A stretch of 64,000 bases of DNA from positions 307,529 through 371,528 of the forward strand of contig NZ_JACHON010000001.1 of the NCBI RefSeq assembly GCF_014206945.1, in the 5' to 3' direction. Source of the stretch: Gracilibacillus halotolerans (GTDB lineage Bacteria > Bacillota > Bacilli > Bacillales > Amphibacillaceae). Below the pieces are notes generated by a model, which was given only the letters and a program-made list of their open reading frames with translations, ran no database searches and had not been told where the DNA came from. Shown here one piece after another: positions 39,214 to 47,430 of this stretch. The translations under genes and the position numbers were made by a program. Numbering within the stretch: position 1 is the stretch's first letter; the number at the start of each line of letters is the position of its first letter.

Positions 39214-39242
39214 TTGATAATGTAAGCGTATTCGTTTAATAT
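39214..39242 (+). promoter_or_regulatory. GH42 promoter with catabolite-repression site
   Basis: TTGATA (39214-39219) and TAATAT (39237-39242) are 17 bp apart. The spacer contains TGTAAGCGTATTCG (39221-39234), which fits the CcpA cre consensus with about two mismatches, so glucose repression would block the promoter directly. Confidence 0.65.
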
Positions 39243-39281
39243 GTACGTATGTATTTATAATGAATAGTAGGAGGAATATTA

Positions 39282-41297
39282 ATGGTAAAATCTATACCTG
39301 AAATGGTACCTCATATAGCTTTCGGAGGCGATTATAATCCTGAGCAGTGGGATGAAGAGGTTTGGTTAGAGGACGCGAAATTAATGCAGGAAGCAGGAGT
39401 AAATCTTGTTTCAGTTGCTATATTTAGTTGGTCTATGATAGAGAGAAATGAGGACCAATTTGATTTTTCTTGGTTGGATCGTGTTATATCCATCCTTCAT
39501 GACCATGGTATTGGTATTTCACTTGCAACTGCAACAGCCTCTCCGCCAGCATGGTTATCAAAAAAATATCCTGACATTCTAGCTGTACAACCAAACGGTG
39601 TACCTTATCAACCTGGATCACGTCAGCATTATTCGCCGAATAGTAAGCGTTTCCGAAATTCTGTGGAGAAATTAGTAAAGAAAATGGCGGAACGCTACGG
39701 TAATCATCCAGCTCTAAAGATGTGGCACGTAAATAACGAATATGCGTGTCATTTAGCGGAATGTTATAGTGATGAAAGTCTAGAAGCATTTCGTAAGTGG
39801 TTAAGAGACAAATATGAAACAATTGATGAGCTAAATAAGAGCTGGGGAACAGCATTTTGGAGCCAGCGTTACAACGAATGGGATGAAATTCAGTTTCCTG
39901 TTAATTTACCAACATTTTATAATCCAAGTCAAAAATTAGATTATAAACGATTTATGAATGATTCTATCTTTGATTTATATTTACTAGAAAAGAATATACT
40001 GCGAGAAATGACACCAGATATACCAATCTTCACTAACTTTATGTATGAATTCAAACCTTTGAATTATTTTCAATGGGCAAAAGAGCTTGATTTGGTTACA
40101 TGGGACTCTTATCCAGATCCACGTGAAGGGAAACCATACCGACATGCAATGCATCATGACTTAATGCGAAGCTTAAAAAATGGCCAACCGTTTTATTTGA
40201 TGGAACAGGTTACTTCTCATGTAAATTGGCGTGATATTAATTTAACAAAAGGACCTGGCGAAATGAGGTTATGGAGCTATTCCAACGTTGCTAGAGGTGG
40301 AGATGGTGTGATGTACTTCCAATGGCGACAAGGAAGAGCCGGAGCGGAGAAGTTTCATGGCGCGATGGTTCCTCATTCCAACAACCCAGAGAGTAGAACA
40401 TATCAGGAAGTAAAACAATTAGGGAATGAGTTAAAAAAATTAGATGATTTAGTAGGAGCTACAACAGATGCCGAGGTAGCAATTATTTTTGAATGGGAAA
40501 ACTGGTGGGCAGTTGAGCATGAAGGAAAGCCTCACAATAAACTTTCGTATTTAGATCAAGTTTATCAATATTATAAAGTGTTATTTGAACAAAATATTGC
40601 TGTAGATTTTGTTCACCCTGAACAGGACGTGTCAAAATATAAGGTAGTTATTGCTCCAATGCTTTATTTGATGACAGATAAAACGGCAGATAATCTACAA
40701 TCGTATACATCAGCTGGTGGCAATCTTATCGTAACTTTTTTCAGTGGAATTGCTGATGAGAATGATCACATTCACCTTGGTGGTTACCCGGCTCCGATAA
40801 GAAAGCTTTTGGGTATCACAGTAGAAGAATTTGCTCCTATGGCAGATGAGCAATCTAATATGATCATATCCAACGGGCAGGAGCACAGAACGACACACTG
40901 GGCAGATATTATTCAATTAGAAGGTGCTAAGGCTGCTGCTTATTTTAAAGACGATTGGTACCATAGTAAACCAGCAGTCACCGTCAATAACTTTGGAAAG
41001 GGAAGAGCTTTTTATATTGGAACAAATCCTGAAGAAGCCTATTTGAATAATTTTATTCACGGTTTATTAGAAGAATTGAAAATTTCATCACCGATGCAAG
41101 TACCAAATAATGTAGAGGTAACAGAAAGAAAAACAAAGGATCAATCGTTTATTTTTATTCTTAATCATAACCGTACAGAAGTTACAATAAATCTCGATAA
41201 AACGTATTTCAACTGCTTAGAATCTAAGGATGTATCCGAAACAGTGACTGTACCTGGAACAGACTTAGTTATTTTGAGATCTGATATTAAATCGTAA
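39282..41297 (+). CDS. Beta-galactosidase, GH42 family
   Basis: A 671-residue GH42 enzyme. The N-terminal barrel starts with GGDYNPEQWDEEVW; the acid/base is E153 in HVNNEYACH, and the nucleophile is E308 in LMEQVTSHVNWR. The trimerisation domain and a short C-terminal beta domain complete the usual length. No signal peptide is present, so it acts inside the cell on imported galactosides, such as galactan oligomers or beta-galactosides of plant polymers. An AGGAGG site precedes the ATG. No transporter is adjacent. Confidence 0.93.
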   Translation: MVKSIPEMVPHIAFGGDYNPEQWDEEVWLEDAKLMQEAGVNLVSVAIFSWSMIERNEDQFDFSWLDRVISILHDHGIGISLATATASPPAWLSKKYPDILAVQPNGVPYQPGSRQHYSPNSKRFRNSVEKLVKKMAERYGNHPALKMWHVNNEYACHLAECYSDESLEAFRKWLRDKYETIDELNKSWGTAFWSQRYNEWDEIQFPVNLPTFYNPSQKLDYKRFMNDSIFDLYLLEKNILREMTPDIPIFTNFMYEFKPLNYFQWAKELDLVTWDSYPDPREGKPYRHAMHHDLMRSLKNGQPFYLMEQVTSHVNWRDINLTKGPGEMRLWSYSNVARGGDGVMYFQWRQGRAGAEKFHGAMVPHSNNPESRTYQEVKQLGNELKKLDDLVGATTDAEVAIIFEWENWWAVEHEGKPHNKLSYLDQVYQYYKVLFEQNIAVDFVHPEQDVSKYKVVIAPMLYLMTDKTADNLQSYTSAGGNLIVTFFSGIADENDHIHLGGYPAPIRKLLGITVEEFAPMADEQSNMIISNGQEHRTTHWADIIQLEGAKAAAYFKDDWYHSKPAVTVNNFGKGRAFYIGTNPEEAYLNNFIHGLLEELKISSPMQVPNNVEVTERKTKDQSFIFILNHNRTEVTINLDKTYFNCLESKDVSETVTVPGTDLVILRSDIKS

Positions 41298-41304
41298 GAA
41301 ATAA

Positions 41305-41346
41305 GAAGGATAGTTAGTCTGACTACGACTAGTTATCCTTTTTTTT
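41305..41346 (+). terminator. Terminator after the beta-galactosidase
   Basis: AAGGATA and TATCCTT close a partly mismatched stem with TAGTC/GACTA inside, followed by a run of T residues. Confidence 0.75.
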
Positions 41347-41416
41347 AAACTCTAATAATGAATTGAAACATTCACATAAGAAAATTCGTACATTGTTAAG
41401 GAGGTGAAATGATTCC

Positions 41417-41854
41417 ATGGTTTTTCATTCAAAAATGGATGCTTATTATGTGAAGTTAATGATTACAGTAATCATAGTAGTTGGATTGGTAACCCTTTTT
41501 CCTATATTTATAGAGGGTGCTCCATTGTCGGCAATTTTAATATTGACTTCTATATTTATAATCTTCACTACTTTGTTTCTATGGTTAAATCTTTCTGTTA
41601 AATATATTTTTTATGAAAACTATTTACTAATAAAAAGCGGACCCTTTAAAAGTAAAATACCATACGAAAGTATAACGAAAATAACAGGAACACATGCAAT
41701 TTTAACTGGTCATGGCGTACTAACCTCAAGAGATGCACTTGAGATTTACAATAAAACAACATTTTATGGAAGTATAAAAATTTCACCTGAGTATAAGAGT
41801 GAATTTATCAAGGAACTGAAAAATCGAGGACCCCACATACAGCTAGAAGAATGA
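41417..41854 (+). CDS. PH-like domain membrane protein
   Basis: A 145-residue protein with two N-terminal membrane helices (about 12-32 and 38-58) followed by a bacterial pleckstrin-homology-like domain of the YyaB type, with YFYENYLLIKSGPFKSKIPYESI-like strands and repeated beta-turns. The function of these proteins is unknown. The ATG at 41417 is 10 nt after an AAGGAGGTG site; another frame has an ATG at 41409 that soon stops. Confidence 0.7.
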   Translation: MVFHSKMDAYYVKLMITVIIVVGLVTLFPIFIEGAPLSAILILTSIFIIFTTLFLWLNLSVKYIFYENYLLIKSGPFKSKIPYESITKITGTHAILTGHGVLTSRDALEIYNKTTFYGSIKISPEYKSEFIKELKNRGPHIQLEE

Positions 41855-41909
41855 TAATTCTTTTATGCTTCTATCTATATGGTGAGCCGTCTAATAGTCT
41901 TGGAATGAT

Positions 41910-41933
41910 AAACCGTATTTCAACGGTTTTTTT
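41910..41933 (+). terminator. Terminator after the PH-like gene
   Basis: AAACCGT and ACGGTTT form a 7-bp stem followed by seven T residues. Confidence 0.75.
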
Positions 41934-42020
41934 CTTGCGTTATTCGTGTATAATAGAAGGTAGATTACATATTTCTATGTTACTATAAACTTAATTATTG
42001 AAGTAGGAAGGATCTTTCGT

Positions 42021-43280
42021 ATGACTAAAAGAGTGAACCCAATTCAAGTAAGAGATGTAATTATTGCAAATCAAGTATTAAAGGATGTTGTCGTGAAAAC
42101 ACCTTTACAGCTTGATCCTATATTATCTGAAAAATATGAATGTAATGTATATTTAAAACGAGAAGATTTACAAGTAGTCCGTTCCTTTAAAATTCGTGGC
42201 GCTTATCATTTCATGCATAGCTTGTCGAAGGAAGAATTGAAGAACGGTGTCGTGTGTGCAAGCGCAGGGAACCACGCACAAGGTGTTGCGTATTCTTGTA
42301 AAACATTAGGTGTAAAAGGTGTTATTTTTATGCCAAACACAACTCCTCGCCAAAAAGTGAACCGAGTCGCATTTTTTGGAGGTTCATTTGTTGATATTCG
42401 TTTAACTGGTGATACATATGATGATTCGTATGATGAAGCAATGGCGTATTGCGAAGAACATAATGCTTCCTTTATCCACCCATTTAACGATGTGCGTACA
42501 ATCACGGGGCAAGGTACAGTAGGTCTAGAAATATTAGATAGTATGGAAGACCCGATATCTCATGTATTCGCTGCAATCGGTGGTGGCGGGCTAATTTCTG
42601 GTGTCGGTTCCTATATGAAAAGCATTAGCCCTGACACAAAAATTATTGGCGTAGAGCCTGAAGGTGCCGCTTCGATGACGCAAGCGTTGAAAGAAGATAA
42701 AGTAATTAAGCTAGACAAAGTAGATAAGTTCGTTGATGGTGCAAGTGTGAAGCAAGTAGGTGATATTAATTTTAATATTGCTAAAGAAGTCGTAGATGAT
42801 ATTGTGATCGTACCAGAAGGTAAGCTCTGTACAACTCTATTGAATTTATATAATGAAAATGCTATTGTTGCTGAGCCAGCAGGTGCCTTACCAATTTCAG
42901 CACTAGATTTCTATAAAGATCAGATAAAAGGGAAAAATGTTGTATGTATCGTAAGTGGCGGTAATAATGATATTGATCGCATGCAAGAATTTAAAGAAAG
43001 ATCGATGATTTACGAAGGCTATAAGCATTATTTTATTGTTAATTTTCCTCAAAGAGCAGGTGCACTAAGAGAGTTTATTGATGAAGTGCTAGGTGAAAAT
43101 GATGATATTACTCGCTTTGAATACACGAAGAAGAATAATCGAGATGAAGGTCCAATTCTTGTTGGGATTGAGCTAAACAAAGCTGAAGATTATTACCCTA
43201 TGATTCAACGAATGAAAGAACATAATTACACATATATCGAGATTAATAAGGACGAACAGTTGTTTCATTTATTAATCTGA
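42021..43280 (+). CDS. ilvA: Threonine deaminase (threonine ammonia-lyase)
   Basis: A 419-residue PLP enzyme that converts threonine to 2-oxobutanoate, committing carbon to isoleucine. The PLP lysine is in RSFKIRGAYHFM, and the phosphate loop is AIGGGGLISGVGSYM. The C-terminal domain (about 325-419, with FPQRAGALREFIDEVL) is the single ACT-like module of the IlvA1 type found in bacilli, which senses isoleucine. It is encoded apart from ilvD and ilvE. A TATAAT hexamer lies at 41949-41954, and an AAGGAT site precedes the ATG. Confidence 0.95.
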   Translation: MTKRVNPIQVRDVIIANQVLKDVVVKTPLQLDPILSEKYECNVYLKREDLQVVRSFKIRGAYHFMHSLSKEELKNGVVCASAGNHAQGVAYSCKTLGVKGVIFMPNTTPRQKVNRVAFFGGSFVDIRLTGDTYDDSYDEAMAYCEEHNASFIHPFNDVRTITGQGTVGLEILDSMEDPISHVFAAIGGGGLISGVGSYMKSISPDTKIIGVEPEGAASMTQALKEDKVIKLDKVDKFVDGASVKQVGDINFNIAKEVVDDIVIVPEGKLCTTLLNLYNENAIVAEPAGALPISALDFYKDQIKGKNVVCIVSGGNNDIDRMQEFKERSMIYEGYKHYFIVNFPQRAGALREFIDEVLGENDDITRFEYTKKNNRDEGPILVGIELNKAEDYYPMIQRMKEHNYTYIEINKDEQLFHLLI

Positions 43281-43290
43281 TGGTTACGCT

Positions 43291-43317
43291 AAGAGGAGGC
43301 ATGTTGCTTCCTCTTTT
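43291..43317 (+). terminator. Terminator after ilvA
   Basis: AAGAGGAGGCA pairs with TGCTTCCTCTT with one mismatch and a TTTT tail. Confidence 0.7.
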
Positions 43318-43336
43318 CATTAGAGGAGAGATTTGC

Positions 43337-44299
43337 ATGGATAGAACTTTACTTGAACAGCTAATGGAATTGACAGAAGAAGAGAAGGAAATATTAAAAG
43401 GGAATCAGGAGGTTAATCGAGAAATATATACGGGCCTTACTTCCAATTTTGTTGTTCAGAGTGAGAAATTACTGAATGATGATTTAATTATGATTCGTAA
43501 ACATCCACGTTATATCCATTTTCCTAAGCATTCACATGACTTTATTGAAATGAATTACGTTTACCATGGGACTTTCGAGCAGCAAATAGGAGATCAAGTA
43601 ATTTCCTTAGAGCAAGGAGATATATTGCTGTTAAATCAATATGTAGAGCACGAATTAAAAGCATGTAACACAGAAGATATCGTCATTAATTTTATCATTC
43701 ACCCTGCCTTTTTTGATTCTATTTTACCAAATATCGCATCTGGTACTATTCAAACTCAAATGGTTCATTTTTTATTTAATAGTATGTTTGACTATAATCA
43801 ACAAGCGGAATTTTTATTTTACCCTTTATCAGGTAATGACCAAATCAGTGAAATGATGGATCAGTTGATTCAAACGATGAATGGTGATTCGCTATTCGCG
43901 CGTTCTAAAATAAAGTTTTTAATGGGCTTATTGCTTATTGAATTAATGGAGCAGCAACCTCAATCCCAAGCACTATCAGAGGAGCAGAAGTTTCTACAAA
44001 CTGTTTTTGAGTATATCGAAGAAGAGTATAAGAATGCGAATTTAGAAGATTTAGCAAAAATTGTAAATCAAACAAGCTATGGAGTGAGTAGAAAAATCAA
44101 GACATTAACAAATAAAAACTTTAAAGACTTATTACAAGAAAAGAGATTAACTATGGCAAAACATTCTCTCTTATATTCCGATTTACCAATTCAAACAATT
44201 GCAGAAGAAGTAGGGTATGAGAATATAAGTTATTTCTATCGTATCTTTAAAAAGAAATACGGTATGACACCAAAAGCCTACCAATCCTCCATGAAATAA
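43337..44299 (+). CDS. AraC-family regulator, likely of rhamnose genes
   Basis: A 320-residue regulator with an N-terminal cupin sugar-binding domain (about 60-160, with HFPKHSHDFIEMNYVYHG and EQGDILLLNQYVEHEL) and a C-terminal AraC double helix-turn-helix (about 225-318, ending IAEEVGYENISYFYRIFKKKYGMTPKAYQ). The start ATG at 43337 follows an AGAGGAGAG site; upstream in-frame codons lack one. It is directly upstream of rhaB in the same direction, so it is probably the L-rhamnose activator; B. subtilis uses a DeoR-type RhaR instead. The ligand is inferred from position only. Confidence 0.85.
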   Translation: MDRTLLEQLMELTEEEKEILKGNQEVNREIYTGLTSNFVVQSEKLLNDDLIMIRKHPRYIHFPKHSHDFIEMNYVYHGTFEQQIGDQVISLEQGDILLLNQYVEHELKACNTEDIVINFIIHPAFFDSILPNIASGTIQTQMVHFLFNSMFDYNQQAEFLFYPLSGNDQISEMMDQLIQTMNGDSLFARSKIKFLMGLLLIELMEQQPQSQALSEEQKFLQTVFEYIEEEYKNANLEDLAKIVNQTSYGVSRKIKTLTNKNFKDLLQEKRLTMAKHSLLYSDLPIQTIAEEVGYENISYFYRIFKKKYGMTPKAYQSSMK

Positions 44300-44376
44300 T
44301 GGATATGTACGTCTATCTATCATTTAATCAGTTATTAGACGTAAAAATAATTCTAATCTTATCAAAACATTCTCCA

Positions 44377-44415
44377 GAGGGGCTGCAGTATTGAAACAAT
44401 ACTAGCTCCTTTCTT
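44377..44415 (+). terminator. Terminator after the AraC-type gene
   Basis: A stem of about 13 bp (GGGGCTGCAGTATTG with CAATACTAGCTCC) is followed by TTTCTT. Confidence 0.7.
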
Positions 44416-44530
44416 GCATATCGATATAAAACATAATTTTCCTACTCATCAGTGTATACCTTCTAACAATTCACTATATTCTCAAAATCTTAATTTGCAA
44501 AAAAGGACACTAATTAAATAAATTACGTTA

Positions 44531-44580
44531 TGTTTTTCTTGGTTAACATCTACTATAATAATATTTAAATCGCTTACACA
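44531..44580 (+). promoter_or_regulatory. rhaB promoter with cre-like site
   Basis: A perfect TATAAT at 44554-44559 has only TGTTTT at the -35 distance, as expected for an activator-dependent promoter. On the minus strand TGTAAGCGATTTAA (44565-44578) shares the TGTAAGCG half of a CcpA cre site and sits at the transcription start. Confidence 0.5.
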
Positions 44581-44593
44581 GGAGGGTGAGGCA

Positions 44594-45985
44594 ATGCAAA
44601 AGTGTCACTTAGCAGTAGATATAGGTGCATCAAGCGGAAGAGTGATTGCTGGATTTATGGAAGACGAGAAGCTGCAATTAGATGTGATCCACCGCTTTCC
44701 TAATGAAATGAAAAAGAAAAACGGTCACCTAATTTGGGACATTGACTTCCTTTTTAACGAAATTAAGAAGGGAATCCAACTTAGTACAAAAAAGTACAAA
44801 CCTATCACAATTGGAATTGATACTTGGGCAGTTGATTTCGTTTTACTTGATAAAGACTATCATCGATTAACAGATGCGATTGCGTACCGTGATCATCGTA
44901 CAGACGGGATGATGGAAAAAGTTTTTGAAAGAATTCCAAAAGAAACGATATACGCAGAAACAGGAATCCAATTCCAGCCATTCAATACGTTGTATCAATT
45001 AGCTGCTTTGAAGGAAGAAACACCAGAAGTATTCGAGCAAGCAAACTATTTTCTTATGATTCCAGATTATTTGAACTTCCTCCTAACAGGAAAAATATCA
45101 AATGAATATACAAATGCAACTACTACGCAATTACTTGGTGCAAGCTCCAAAGATTGGTTAAACGAAGTTTTACAATCATTGGATGTACCAAAGCACCTTT
45201 TCTCGACGCCGACTGAGCCACTTTCTTCTTTGGGAGAAATAACAGCGGAATTAAAGGAAGAGTTTGGTACAAGTATAGAAGTTATTTTGCCAGGTACACA
45301 CGATACCGCTTCTGCCGTAGCTGCTGTTCCATCACTCGATACGATCTATATAAGTTCTGGAACTTGGTCTTTAATGGGAGTTGAGTTAGATAAACCAATT
45401 ACCTCTCATAAAGCTTTCTCCTACAATTTTACAAATGAAGGTGGAATCAATCACTCGATTCGATTCTTAAAGAACATTATGGGCCTATGGATGATTCAAC
45501 AAGTGAGAAAAGAATGGGATAACAAATATAGCTTTGCAGAATTTGTGGATTTAGCATATGAAAAAGAAGATTTCCCATCTATTGTTGACGTCAATAGTGA
45601 ACAATTCCTAAGTCCTTCTAACATGATTGAAGAAATTCAAGCCTACTGCAAAAACAGTAATCAACCTATACCGGTCGAACCAGGTGAGGTCGCAGCTTGT
45701 ATATTTAATAGTTTAGTAGAAGATTATTGTAATACGGCAAAACAAATAGAGGAACTAACGAACAGAGAATATTCTACAATCCATGTCATCGGCGGAGGAA
45801 GTCAGAATAACTATTTGAATGAAAAACTTGCAGAAAAAAGTGGTAAGACGATCTATACTGGACCAACTGAGGCAACCGCTATTGGTAATATAATTGCACA
45901 AATGGTAGCAACAGGAGAGATATCTTCCTTTGAAGAATCTAAATCTGTTATTCAGCGATCGTTTGAAATACACAAATTTAAATAA
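44594..45985 (+). CDS. rhaB: Rhamnulokinase
   Basis: A 463-residue FGGY-family kinase that phosphorylates L-rhamnulose at carbon 1. The N-terminal CHLAVDIGASSGRVIAGF nucleotide motif, TIGIDTWAVDFVLLD, YRDHRTDGMM, the phosphate motif PGTHDTASAVAAVP, and ISSGTWSLMGVE are as in RhaB. An AGGAGGGTGAG site precedes the ATG. The stop is 12 bases before the rhaA start codon. B. subtilis places rhaM (mutarotase) in this interval; it is missing here. Confidence 0.95.
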   Translation: MQKCHLAVDIGASSGRVIAGFMEDEKLQLDVIHRFPNEMKKKNGHLIWDIDFLFNEIKKGIQLSTKKYKPITIGIDTWAVDFVLLDKDYHRLTDAIAYRDHRTDGMMEKVFERIPKETIYAETGIQFQPFNTLYQLAALKEETPEVFEQANYFLMIPDYLNFLLTGKISNEYTNATTTQLLGASSKDWLNEVLQSLDVPKHLFSTPTEPLSSLGEITAELKEEFGTSIEVILPGTHDTASAVAAVPSLDTIYISSGTWSLMGVELDKPITSHKAFSYNFTNEGGINHSIRFLKNIMGLWMIQQVRKEWDNKYSFAEFVDLAYEKEDFPSIVDVNSEQFLSPSNMIEEIQAYCKNSNQPIPVEPGEVAACIFNSLVEDYCNTAKQIEELTNREYSTIHVIGGGSQNNYLNEKLAEKSGKTIYTGPTEATAIGNIIAQMVATGEISSFEESKSVIQRSFEIHKFK

Positions 45986-45997
45986 GAGGTGGATAAA

Positions 45998-47257
45998 ATG
46001 ACAAAAGAAATCGTATTTGAACATGCAAAAGCTCAATATGAAAAATGGGGAATCTCTGTAGATGAAGCGTTTGATAAGCTTAAGAAAGTGCCTATTTCGA
46101 TTCATTGCTGGCAAGGGGACGACATTGGTGGATTTGAAGTAAACCAACAAGAATTATCTGGAGGAATTGACGTAACAGGTAATTATCCAGGTAAAGCTAC
46201 AACTCCTGAGGAATTAAGAAGCGACATGGAGAAAGCGATGAGTTTGATTCCGGGGAAACATCGTGTTAATTTACATGCGATTTATGCAGAGACAGATGGA
46301 AAAGTAGTCGATCGAGATGAAATCGAACCGGAACATTTTGAAAACTGGGTAAACTGGGCGAAGGAGCATGGTTTAGGACTCGACTTTAACCCAACTTTAT
46401 TTTCACATGCTAAAGCAGAAGATGGCTTAACGCTAACACATCCAGATAAAAACATACGTGATTTCTGGGTTCAGCATTGTATGAAGTCTAGAAAAATAGC
46501 AGAATATTTCGGTAAAGAATTAGGAACACCTGCACTTACGAATATTTGGATTCCAGATGGATATAAAGATACTCCTAGTGACAGATTAACACCAAGAAAA
46601 CGCTTAAAAGACGCTTTAGATGAAATTTATTCCGTAGAGATAGACGAAGCTTATAATCTGGACGCAGTAGAAAGTAAATTATTTGGTATCGGATCAGAAG
46701 CTTATGTAGTGGGATCACATGAATTCTATATGGGATATGCGATGCAAAATAATAAACTATGCTTATTGGACACAGGGCATTATCATCCAACAGAAGTGGT
46801 TTCTAATAAACTATCTTCCATGCTTTTATTTAGTGAAAAAGTAGCATTACATGTGTCAAGACCTGTTCGTTGGGATAGTGATCATGTTGTGACACTTGAT
46901 GATGAACTAAAAGAAATAGGGTTGGAGATTGTACGTAATGATGCGCTTGACCGCGTTATTATAGGCCTTGATTTCTTTGATGCTAGTATTAATCGTGTAG
47001 CTGCTTGGACGATTGGTACGCGTAACATGATTAAATCATTACTCTATGCTTTATTAATGCCGAATGAGCATTTAAAACAATTACAAGACGAAGGTAACTA
47101 TACAGAAAGACTTGCTTTATTAGAAGAATTTAAAACGTATCCATTTGGCGCAATATGGGATAAATATTGTGAAGAAATGAATGTACCAGCGCAAGAAGAC
47201 TGGCTAGCCGAAGTGAAACAATATGAAGATGAAGTCTTATCTAAAAGAAATTCTTAA
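45998..47257 (+). CDS. rhaA: L-rhamnose isomerase
   Basis: A 419-residue metal-dependent isomerase that converts L-rhamnose to L-rhamnulose. FISHC-type stretches and the metal-site blocks [58 protein letters not shown], and [12 protein letters not shown] are typical. ATG at 45998 follows an AAGAGGTGG site. The gene is followed by a hairpin and then by a separate promoter for the fusion gene. Confidence 0.96.
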   Translation: MTKEIVFEHAKAQYEKWGISVDEAFDKLKKVPISIHCWQGDDIGGFEVNQQELSGGIDVTGNYPGKATTPEELRSDMEKAMSLIPGKHRVNLHAIYAETDGKVVDRDEIEPEHFENWVNWAKEHGLGLDFNPTLFSHAKAEDGLTLTHPDKNIRDFWVQHCMKSRKIAEYFGKELGTPALTNIWIPDGYKDTPSDRLTPRKRLKDALDEIYSVEIDEAYNLDAVESKLFGIGSEAYVVGSHEFYMGYAMQNNKLCLLDTGHYHPTEVVSNKLSSMLLFSEKVALHVSRPVRWDSDHVVTLDDELKEIGLEIVRNDALDRVIIGLDFFDASINRVAAWTIGTRNMIKSLLYALLMPNEHLKQLQDEGNYTERLALLEEFKTYPFGAIWDKYCEEMNVPAQEDWLAEVKQYEDEVLSKRNS

Positions 47258-47265
47258 TTAGTAAC

Positions 47266-47297
47266 GATGCGTGAGATCATGTCTTGCGCATCCTTTT
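47266..47297 (+). terminator. Terminator after rhaA
   Basis: GATGCG and CGCATC form the stem base with a 15-nt loop and a following TTTT. Confidence 0.6.
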
Positions 47298-47334
47298 CTA
47301 ACACGTGACAAATATAAAAAATGATTTAGTATTT

Positions 47335-47371
47335 TGATTTATGTTGATTTATGTTTGTTTATGTGTATAAT
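47335..47371 (+). promoter_or_regulatory. Triple 10-bp direct repeat at the fusion-gene promoter
   Basis: TGATTTATGT at 47335-47344 and 47345-47354, then TTGTTTATGT at 47355-47364, run directly into TATAAT (47366-47371). TTGATT at 47344-47349 can act as -35 with a 16-bp spacer, so the repeats cover the whole promoter. A 10-bp period places the three sites on one DNA face. TTTATGTT-type direct repeats are typical of DeoR-family operators. Confidence 0.7.
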
Positions 47372-47430
47372 TAAAGATAGATACCAAAAAGAAATAAAAA
47401 CAATCAGAAGTTTTTAAGGAGGAGTTCAAG

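Noticed and set aside
45755-46150. 131-codon open frame on the minus strand across the rhaB/rhaA junction
   Set aside because: It is antisense to two well-conserved genes, has no ribosome site, and its product is rich in Phe/Cys/Arg as expected for a reversed frame.
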